A stretch of DNA of 5,140 bases. Source: Desulfocapsa sp. Its GTDB lineage: Bacteria > Desulfobacterota > Desulfobulbia > Desulfobulbales > Desulfocapsaceae. Of this stretch, positions 1 to 5,140 are shown piece by piece. The notes beneath the pieces are model-generated. The model saw only the letters and a list, made by a program, of their open reading frames with translations, had not been told where the DNA came from and did not search any database. The stretch spans positions 1 to 5,140 of the forward strand of contig JAOZTO010000214.1 of NCBI GenBank assembly GCA_029942265.1, written 5' to 3'. Every line of letters starts with the position of its first letter. Position 1 is the stretch's first letter. The position numbers and the translations under genes were made by a program.

Positions 1-120
1 ATGGGGTGCTAGCCGAATATTTACAAGTTGTTTGGAATTTTTTGTTTAATAATGATAGACTACTTCATAGCTTTTTAAAATGATTTACCACTTATTCTTA
101 TAAACTGGATGAAATAAACT
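1..120 (+). promoter_or_regulatory. AT-rich leader upstream of the hybrid kinase gene; probable promoter region
   Basis: This stretch is about 28% GC, clearly lower than the coding DNA that follows, which is typical of a promoter-bearing intergenic region. A TTTACA hexamer at 20-25 followed by AT-rich TTTAAT/TAATAA sequence at 45-52 could be a sigma-70-like -35/-10 pair, but the spacing is not ideal (19 nt to TTTAAT). A TATAAA at 99-104 has no convincing -35 partner. I see no operator-like inverted repeat. The first bases could instead hold the tail of an upstream gene, because one frame is open from 3 to a TGA at 81-83, but 26 codons with no recognisable motif do not support a call. Confidence 0.3.
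107..111 (+). promoter_or_regulatory. Weak Shine-Dalgarno for the hybrid kinase
   Basis: GGATG lies 9 nt before the ATG at 121. The match to AGGAGG is poor (only GGA), so initiation may be weak. The ATG at 121 is still preferred because it is followed at once by a well-formed signal peptide, and no better in-frame start precedes it. Confidence 0.35.
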
Positions 121-3100
121 ATGCGTACCATCCTTATTCTTCTTTGTAGTATAATATTTTTTCCGCTTGCATCGGCAAATGCATCGGAACGATCAGTCAC
201 GCTCCAGCTCCCCTGGTATCACCAGTTTCAATTTGCAGGCTATTATGCAGCAATCGAACAGGGGTATTATAAAGATGCGGGGTTGCATGTGATCTTAAAG
301 GAAGGCAAGCCGGATTTGACATCAAATGATGCTGTTATTGATGGGAGTGCAGAATATGGGGTGGGTCGTTCTGATGTGATCATTGAATGGATGCAGGGAG
401 AACCTGTGGTACTTCTGGCATCCATTTTTCAACATTCGGCATCAATATTACTGAATTTAAAAGAATCTGGGATCGACACCATTAAAGATATAGCCGGACG
501 TCGAGTTATGCTGAAGAGCGGAGTAAGTTCAGCAGAGTATCAGGTAGTTTTGCAACGTGAAGGTGTTTTTGAAGAGGACTATACGAGACAACTATCCAGT
601 CATAACCTTGATGACCTGATTGATGGGAAAACGGACGTCTTTAATGCCTACAGCACCAATGAGCCATTCTATCTAAAAGAACGTAACATTCCCTATACGG
701 CGATATCTCCTCATGAATACGGAATTTATTTTTACGGTGATGTTCTTTTCACCACAGAACAGGAAATAAAGAATCATCCACAGCAGGTAGAAGCCTTCCG
801 GGATGCATCTATTCGCGGCTGGCAGTATGCGCTGGATCACCCTGAAGAGATCACTGATCTCTTGCTGACCCAGTATGGTGTAAAGAAATCCAGGGAACAT
901 CTACAATTTGAAGCTGAAGAAGTTCGAAAACTGATCATGCCGGATATTTTGGAAATCGGATACAGCAATCCCGGTCGCTGGCAGACAATTGTTGATGTAT
1001 TTATTGAGCTTGGACTGGCTCCAGATTCAGGCAAAGACTTGCTGGATGGTTTTTTGTACAGATCCCCTGATACACCTCTTGAAAATAATGTGCAACCTGC
1101 ATTTCTGACTAAAGAAGAAGAGGCATATTTAAAAGAAAAGAAAGTTGTGAAAATGTGCAACAATCCTAAATGGGAGCCAATTGAATTTGCCAAAGATGGA
1201 GATATGAATAGCATGCAGGGGATCAGCATTGATACCCTAAGGCTGCTTGAACAAAAATTAAATATTACATTTAAAAATGTACCAACCTCAAGCTGGACAG
1301 AATCGCAGCAGTTTTTGCGGGACAAAAAGTGTGATATCCTCCCCAGTGCAATTAGAACAGCGCCAAGGGAAGAGTACGCTAATTTTACAGAACCGTATTT
1401 ACATTTGCCTTTGGCAATATTTACGAGGACAGATAAGCCAGTAGTGTCAGGACTTAATGAAATAATGACGAATCCCTGGACTCGGCATGAGGGTTCTGGC
1501 CTTATTACAAAGTTGCAAGATGAATATCCTGATATGGATCTTATCGTAACACAAAGTGTCAAAGAATCGTTTCAACAGGTAAGTGATGGCAATGCATATT
1601 TTACGATAGCAACATTGCCGATTGCGTCCCATGTGCTCTCAAAATTTGTTATAAATAATGTGCACGTGGCTGGATATGCTGGCGATAGCTACGATCTGTC
1701 CATCGCGGTAAGAGATGATGAACCAGTACTTTTATCTGTGCTGAACAAAGCTCTGGAAAACCTGACAAAGGAACAATCAAGAGAGATTTACCTTAGATGG
1801 GTGAACTCATTGGTTCGTGAACCTGTTCCCGATTATTTACTCCTCGTACAGATTATTGCTGCAGCAGCCTTGATTGTGATGTTTTTTATATACAGGCAAT
1901 ATGTGTTGAATAAGACCATACGTAAACTGGAACAGGCAGAAAACCAGGCGACTATGGAAAAGGAAAGACTTGTTGTAACGCTTAGATCTATAGGAGATGG
2001 TGTTATCACAACAGATCTTGACGGTAATGTTATCCTAATCAACAAAATATCTGAAGAATTGACAGGGGTGACTCAGCAGGAAGCTGTCGGTAAGCCTATT
2101 TATGAAATATTTCATATTGTAAATGAACATACTGGAGAAACGTGTGAAAATCCGGTGAAAGAGGTGCTTGAACGTGGTTGCACAGTGGATCTTCCACAAG
2201 AAAGCACGCTTATTTCTAAAAACGGAACTCATTATATTATTGAAGACAGTGCGGCACCAATATTTGATAAAAAAAGTGAGGTGATAGGAGCCGTGCTTGT
2301 CTATAGAGATGTGACTGAAGAGAGAAAAACAAAGAACGAATTGCTCAAGATCGAGAAGCTGGAATCTGTTGGTGTGCTTGCCGGTGGTATAGCCCATGAT
2401 TTTAATAATATTCTTGCAGCCATTTTGGGTAACATTCAAATGGCTGCCGTATATGTCGGCCCTGAGAGTGAGGCATTGCCACTTTTGCAGGACGCTAAAA
2501 AGGCTTCAATCCGAGCAAAAGATCTAACGCAACAACTCCTTACCTTCGCCAAGGGAGGCGAACCGGTTAAACGAACAGCTTCGATTAAAGAAATGATTAC
2601 AGAGTCGGCAGGCTTTGTACTTCATGGCAGTTCAGTGCTGTGTAATTATGATATTCCTGATGATTTATGGACGGTTACTGTTGATACTGGTCAGATAAGT
2701 CAGGTGATCCAAAATATTATTATTAATGCTAATCAGGCCATGCCGGATGGTGGAAATATAAATGTACGTTGTGAAAATATCTCAATCACAGAAAAAGAGA
2801 TGATACAGTTGCCTGTAGGTAAATATATCAAAGTGAGGATTGCTGATTCAGGGAGTGGAATTCCCAATGAGATTATTGAAAAAATATTTGACCCCTATTA
2901 CTCAACAAAACAGAAGGGAAGCGGTCTTGGTCTTGCAATTAGCCATTCTATTATTGCTAAACATGGTGGCCATATTTCGGTGGAATCAAATCCAAATACA
3001 GGAACAGTATTTACATTTTATCTTCCAGCTGCCATAGATATTGAGAAAGAGTATGATGTGGCCTTACAAGGTAGTGTTTCCATAGAACGTAGTGCCACTA

Positions 3101-3465
3101 TTTTGGTTATGGATGATGATGAAATGGTGCAAACTACCATTAAATATCTCCTTGAACAGTTTGGGCATAAGGTCTTATTGGCCGCAAACGGTCGTGACGC
3201 AATTGAGTTGTATGGAGAGTATTACAATTCTAATCGTATCATCGATCTCGTTATAATGGATTTGACTATTCCAGGTGGAATGGGTGGTAAAGAAGCGGTG
3301 CAGGAAGTATTAACCATAGATCCTACAGCCAAGGTGGTGGTGGCAAGTGGGTATTCCACTGATCCTGTTCTGGCTGATTGTCAAAAATATGGCTTCAAAG
3401 AAGCAATTGCCAAACCTTTTCAGCTGGAAGATTTGAATGCGCTGATCAGCAGGGTCTTGGGTTAA
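121..3465 (+). CDS. Membrane-bound hybrid sensor histidine kinase with NMT1/THI5-like and SBP family 3 periplasmic sensor domains, PAS, HisKA, HATPase and receiver
   Basis: This is a predicted inner-membrane sensor kinase that binds one or more small molecules in the periplasm and signals by phosphorelay; the ligand is unknown. Residues 1-21 form a signal peptide (hydrophobic core, ANA cleavage site). About 26-310 is an NMT1/THI5-like solute-binding domain with a PWYHQFQFAGYYAA start that resembles pyrimidine/thiamine-precursor, nitrate or sulfonate binders. About 341-566 is a second, family 3 (amino-acid-type) binding domain (WEPIEF, CDILP, FTEPY). One transmembrane helix spans 572-592, followed by a short coiled coil (598-622) and a PAS domain (about 620-735). 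The H-box is GGIAHDFNN with phosphoacceptor His759. The ATPase has an N-box at Asn865/Asn869, a G1 box DSGSG at 909-913, an FDPYYST box and GSGLGL at 933-938. The C-terminal receiver has Asp998-1000, phosphoacceptor Asp1047, Ser1076 and Lys1098. All phosphotransfer residues are intact. There is no DNA-binding output domain, so a separate HPt or regulator is expected, and none is present here. It is the first gene of a probable two-gene operon. The family assignment is secure; the ligand and target are not. Confidence 0.95.
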   Translation: MRTILILLCSIIFFPLASANASERSVTLQLPWYHQFQFAGYYAAIEQGYYKDAGLHVILKEGKPDLTSNDAVIDGSAEYGVGRSDVIIEWMQGEPVVLLASIFQHSASILLNLKESGIDTIKDIAGRRVMLKSGVSSAEYQVVLQREGVFEEDYTRQLSSHNLDDLIDGKTDVFNAYSTNEPFYLKERNIPYTAISPHEYGIYFYGDVLFTTEQEIKNHPQQVEAFRDASIRGWQYALDHPEEITDLLLTQYGVKKSREHLQFEAEEVRKLIMPDILEIGYSNPGRWQTIVDVFIELGLAPDSGKDLLDGFLYRSPDTPLENNVQPAFLTKEEEAYLKEKKVVKMCNNPKWEPIEFAKDGDMNSMQGISIDTLRLLEQKLNITFKNVPTSSWTESQQFLRDKKCDILPSAIRTAPREEYANFTEPYLHLPLAIFTRTDKPVVSGLNEIMTNPWTRHEGSGLITKLQDEYPDMDLIVTQSVKESFQQVSDGNAYFTIATLPIASHVLSKFVINNVHVAGYAGDSYDLSIAVRDDEPVLLSVLNKALENLTKEQSREIYLRWVNSLVREPVPDYLLLVQIIAAAALIVMFFIYRQYVLNKTIRKLEQAENQATMEKERLVVTLRSIGDGVITTDLDGNVILINKISEELTGVTQQEAVGKPIYEIFHIVNEHTGETCENPVKEVLERGCTVDLPQESTLISKNGTHYIIEDSAAPIFDKKSEVIGAVLVYRDVTEERKTKNELLKIEKLESVGVLAGGIAHDFNNILAAILGNIQMAAVYVGPESEALPLLQDAKKASIRAKDLTQQLLTFAKGGEPVKRTASIKEMITESAGFVLHGSSVLCNYDIPDDLWTVTVDTGQISQVIQNIIINANQAMPDGGNINVRCENISITEKEMIQLPVGKYIKVRIADSGSGIPNEIIEKIFDPYYSTKQKGSGLGLAISHSIIAKHGGHISVESNPNTGTVFTFYLPAAIDIEKEYDVALQGSVSIERSATILVMDDDEMVQTTIKYLLEQFGHKVLLAANGRDAIELYGEYYNSNRIIDLVIMDLTIPGGMGGKEAVQEVLTIDPTAKVVVASGYSTDPVLADCQKYGFKEAIAKPFQLEDLNALISRVLG

Positions 3466-3468
3466 TGT

Positions 3469-3474
3469 AAGGGG
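3469..3474 (+). promoter_or_regulatory. Shine-Dalgarno of the Nth-AP endonuclease fusion gene
   Basis: AAGGGG starts 4 nt after the kinase stop codon and ends 5 nt before the ATG at 3480. It is clearly stronger than the site before the kinase. The whole gap between the genes is 14 nt, which leaves no room for a normal promoter and supports cotranscription. It also fixes the start of the fusion protein at 3480. Confidence 0.7.
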
Positions 3475-3479
3475 CAGTT

Positions 3480-4922
3480 ATGAGTGTTGAAATAGAAAAA
3501 TTCCTGAAGATTTTAGCAGTAGAGGTGAAAGATTATCAGGTTCCTGTGGTGGACTTAATTGCAGTCCAGACAAAAAATCCTTTTAAGGTACTGGTGGCAA
3601 CAATTCTTTCTGCCAGGACTAGGGATGAAGTGACTGCAAAAGCGTCCCAGCGTTTATTTGAACAGGCTGGAACTGTTGAGGCTCTTGCTGAACTGGGTGA
3701 AGAAGCACTTAGGAAACTTATCTATCCCGTTGGGTTCTACAAGAATAAAGCCAAATATATTGCCGCCTTGCCGCAAAAGATGGCCGCTGATTTTGATTCC
3801 AAGGTACCATCTACCATGGAAGGCTTGTTGACTCTTCCTGGGGTGGGAAGAAAAACTGCTAATCTGGTTTTGGCGCAGGCATTTGGTATTCCAGCTATTT
3901 GTGTGGATACTCATGTACACCGGATTATGAATATCTGGGGCTATGTTTGCACTAAAACACCAGAACAAACAGAGATGGCGCTTCGTAAAAAACTTCCGGA
4001 AAAATACTGGATTCCGGTTAATTCTCTGCTGGTTGCCTTTGGCCAGGGAATGTGTCGGCCGATTGGGCCGCATTGTGATAAGTGTGTGCTTACGGATTTC
4101 TGCCCACGTATTGGTGCGAAGCCGAGAAAACATCAATCAAAACAAAGGAGTGTTGATACACACAGTCTTGTCTCATGGAATGTTAATGGCTTGCGTGCTG
4201 CATTCAAAAAGGGATTTATAGAGAGTTTAAAAGCAATGGCTCCTGATGTGTTGGGCTTGCAGGAAATCAAAGCAATGAAAGAGCAATTACCAGAAGAATT
4301 GCAGAATCTAGCAGGCTACCATGGTTACTTTAACAGTGCGATACGAAAAGGTTATTCGGGAGTTGCGACCTACAGCAGGCAGAAAGCTGAAAATGTTATC
4401 AGAGGAATTGGTGATTCCCGTTTTGATGATGAGGGACGTGTGCTTACTCTTGAATTCCCTACGTATTATTTTATTAATTGCTATTTTCCAAATTCCAAGA
4501 ATGACTTAAGCAGATTGGATTTCAAACACGACTTTAACGTTCTATTACAGACTTTTGCAGAAGATCTGGCACAGAAGAAATCAGTAGTTGTCTGCGGTGA
4601 TTTTAATGTGGCTCACAAAGAAATCGATCTTGCCAATCCACGTCAGAATAGAAAGAATGCAGGATTTACTCCTGAGGAATGTGCCTGGATGGACAGTTTT
4701 ACTGACGCCGGCTGGATTGATAGCTTTCGAATGAAGAATAAGGAGCCTGATCAATATTCATGGTGGAGTTACAGGAGCCGGGCGCGAGATCGTAATATAG
4801 GTTGGCGCATCGATTACCATTGTGTTGACAGGAACAGCCGGGATAAGATTGTAGATGCTGATATTTGCCAGCATATTCATGGTTCTGATCATTGCCCGGT
4901 TGTGCTGGATTTCCGACTATAA
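3480..4922 (+). CDS. nth-xth: Bifunctional base excision repair protein: endonuclease III fused to an ExoA/APE1-type AP endonuclease (exodeoxyribonuclease III family)
   Basis: One 480-residue frame carries two complete cytoplasmic DNA repair enzymes. Residues 1-212 are endonuclease III, which removes oxidised pyrimidines and cleaves abasic sites by beta-elimination. The helix-hairpin-helix LPGVGRKTA has catalytic Lys125, VDTHVHR has Asp143, and Cys192, 199, 202 and 208 form the C-x6-C-x2-C-x5-C 4Fe-4S motif. The length matches stand-alone Nth (E. coli, 211). A basic linker of about 20 residues (209-228) leads into residues 229-480, a metal-dependent AP endonuclease/3'-phosphodiesterase. By alignment from memory with E. 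coli ExoIII, the active-site residues are Asn234, Glu262 (LQE), Tyr335 (YFPN), Asp374/Asn376 (GDFN), Asp445 (RID) and Asp470/His471 (GSDH). The IDLANP and NAGFTPEE motifs place it with B. subtilis ExoA and human APE1 rather than E. coli XthA. The 3'-phosphodiesterase of the second half could clear the blocked 3' end left by the lyase of the first. The two domain assignments are near certain; coordinated action is inferred. It is probably cotranscribed with the kinase upstream. Confidence 0.96.
   Translation: MSVEIEKFLKILAVEVKDYQVPVVDLIAVQTKNPFKVLVATILSARTRDEVTAKASQRLFEQAGTVEALAELGEEALRKLIYPVGFYKNKAKYIAALPQKMAADFDSKVPSTMEGLLTLPGVGRKTANLVLAQAFGIPAICVDTHVHRIMNIWGYVCTKTPEQTEMALRKKLPEKYWIPVNSLLVAFGQGMCRPIGPHCDKCVLTDFCPRIGAKPRKHQSKQRSVDTHSLVSWNVNGLRAAFKKGFIESLKAMAPDVLGLQEIKAMKEQLPEELQNLAGYHGYFNSAIRKGYSGVATYSRQKAENVIRGIGDSRFDDEGRVLTLEFPTYYFINCYFPNSKNDLSRLDFKHDFNVLLQTFAEDLAQKKSVVVCGDFNVAHKEIDLANPRQNRKNAGFTPEECAWMDSFTDAGWIDSFRMKNKEPDQYSWWSYRSRARDRNIGWRIDYHCVDRNSRDKIVDADICQHIHGSDHCPVVLDFRL
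4144..4150 (+). promoter_or_regulatory. Shine-Dalgarno-like AAAGGAG inside the fusion linker
   Basis: AAAGGAG occurs in the linker codons exactly between the two enzyme domains. Stand-alone ExoA proteins usually begin only a few residues before the LVSWNVNG motif. Here that point would be codon 227 (4158-4160), 7 nt after the site and at ideal initiation spacing, but the codon is ACA, not a start. There is no in-frame ATG, GTG or TTG close downstream; the first is TTG at 4191, inside the conserved motif. It may be the relic of the ribosome-binding site of a once separate exoA gene, or a coincidence of Lys/Gln/Arg codons. Confidence 0.25.
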
Positions 4923-4961
4923 AATTACGACTGATAAAAAACATGATTGTCGAGGCAATAA

Positions 4962-4993
4962 AGGAGAACAAGAGTTATATTACCTGTTCTCCT
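4962..4993 (-). terminator. Hairpin with short T-rich tail, candidate terminator of the minus-strand Gly-rich gene
   Basis: AGGAGAACA (4962-4970) and TGTTCTCCT (4985-4993) are a perfect 9-bp inverted repeat around a 14-nt loop. Read on the minus strand the stem is followed by TTATT, so with the last base of the stem it has a short U-rich tail. On the plus strand it is followed by ACGGATTG, with no U-tract, so it suits the leftward gene better than the fusion gene. The long loop, moderate GC and short tail make it a weak intrinsic terminator at best. Confidence 0.4.
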
Positions 4994-4999
4994 ACGGAT

Positions 5000-5034
5000 T
5001 GAACGAACTCTAATAATATATTATTAGACGTTCA
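5000..5034. repeat. Interrupted palindrome over the stop codon of the Gly-rich gene
   Basis: An 18-bp perfect palindrome, CTAATAATA/TATTATTAG (5010-5027), is flanked by a second matched pair, TGAACG (5000-5005) and CGTTCA (5029-5034), with a small asymmetric internal loop (AACT against A). In RNA it would fold into a hairpin from either strand. The stop codon of the minus-strand gene (complement of 5024-5026) lies within it. There is no U-tract on either side, so it is not a standard intrinsic terminator. It could stabilise the 3' end of the transcript or be a protein-binding dyad. Confidence 0.45.
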
Positions 5035-5140
5035 CGCATACGCCAGTACCGTTTCCGTTGCCATTGGTACCATCTCCAGGTCCGTTTCCACCGTTACCAG
5101 TGCCATCTCCTGGTCCATTTCCGCCACCATTGCCACCGCC
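5024..5140 (-). CDS. C-terminal fragment of a glycine/asparagine-rich repeat protein (start beyond the window)
   Basis: The minus strand is open from the window edge to a TAA (complement of 5024-5026) and gives the last 38 residues of a protein. The tail is almost only Gly, Asn, Asp, Thr and Pro and contains two 11-residue repeats, NGPGDGTGNGG (5087-5119) and NGPGDGTNGNG (5054-5086). It ends in NGTGVCVNV with a single Cys four residues from the C-terminus. Variation between the repeats includes synonymous changes (GGA CCA/GGA CCT, AAT/AAC), which suggests an old, selected coding repeat and not a fresh slippage product. I do not recognise a named family. Gly-rich tails of this kind occur in small secreted or surface proteins, but that is inference, and the signal peptide, if any, is outside the window. 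The gene converges on the kinase/repair operon. Confidence 0.65.
   Translation of the reverse strand, partial: GGGNGGGNGPGDGTGNGGNGPGDGTNGNGNGTGVCVNV
5054..5119 (-). repeat. Two tandem 33-bp coding repeats in the Gly-rich gene
   Basis: Two in-frame 33-nt units (5087-5119 and 5054-5086) each encode 11 residues starting NGPGDGT. On the plus strand the shared core reads CCATCTCC followed by a GGTCC block, at 5070 and again 33 nt later at 5103. The units diverge at several positions. More copies may lie upstream, since the remaining residues at the window edge (GGGNGGG) already look like a degenerate unit. Confidence 0.7.

Noticed and set aside
3..83. Open frame on the plus strand from the window edge to a TGA, possible tail of an upstream gene
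   Set aside because: It is 26 codons of AT-rich sequence with no recognisable motif, and composition fits an intergenic leader; it cannot be decided without upstream sequence.
837..1562. 241-codon minus-strand frame opposite the kinase
   Set aside because: It lies wholly inside the well-supported kinase gene, its translation is Ser/Ile/Phe-rich without domain motifs, and the plus-strand protein has clear family motifs throughout.
2035..2439. 134-codon minus-strand frame opposite the PAS and HisKA region
   Set aside because: It is antisense to conserved PAS and H-box codons and shows no motif of its own.
3654..4136. 160-codon minus-strand frame opposite the endonuclease III half
   Set aside because: It is antisense to the helix-hairpin-helix and Fe-S motifs, with no recognisable domain; a shadow frame.
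3480..4922. Idea that the fusion is a sequencing or assembly artefact
   Set aside because: Both halves are full length, the linker is in frame with no stop, and a false fusion would require the loss of a stop codon together with a start signal; it remains testable with raw reads.
4943..5002. 19-codon plus-strand frame after the fusion gene
   Set aside because: It is too short, has no Shine-Dalgarno, and overlaps the inverted repeat; no sign of coding.
5040..5140. Repeated CCATCTCC/GGTCC pattern read as a possible CRISPR or intergenic repeat array
   Set aside because: The units are contiguous, have no spacers, have a period of 33 nt (a multiple of three) and translate into an open Gly-rich frame, so they are coding repeats.

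Overview
The window looks like chromosomal DNA of a Gram-negative bacterium, and a member of the Desulfobacterota (the former Deltaproteobacteria) is my best guess. The grounds are a large hybrid histidine kinase with two periplasmic solute-binding domains, an HDFNN-type H-box and an LTIPGGMGG-type receiver, an archaeal/deltaproteobacterial-style endonuclease III, and moderate-to-low GC. This placement is inference from protein style; there is no rRNA or other taxonomic marker.

Layout: 1-120 is a very AT-rich leader (about 28% GC) that probably holds the promoter and ribosome-binding site of the first gene. 121-3465 (+) encodes a 1114-residue membrane-bound hybrid sensor kinase: signal peptide, NMT1/THI5-like domain, SBP family 3 domain, one transmembrane helix, PAS, HisKA, HATPase and receiver. 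After a 14-nt gap with a good Shine-Dalgarno, 3480-4922 (+) encodes a 480-residue fusion of endonuclease III (DNA glycosylase/AP lyase with a 4Fe-4S cluster) and an ExoA/APE1-type AP endonuclease. Both halves keep every key catalytic residue I looked for. 4923-5023 is a convergent intergenic stretch with two inverted repeats. 5024-5140 (-) is the C-terminal end of a glycine/asparagine-rich protein built from 11-residue repeats; its start lies beyond the window.

The first two genes are tightly spaced and probably cotranscribed. The fusion protein joins two consecutive steps of base excision repair: excision of an oxidised base and processing of the resulting abasic site. The kinase has no obvious functional link to repair, and its downstream partner (HPt protein or output regulator) is not in the window. 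The most noteworthy item is the Nth-AP endonuclease fusion, followed by the Gly-rich repeat protein and the double-sensor architecture of the kinase.
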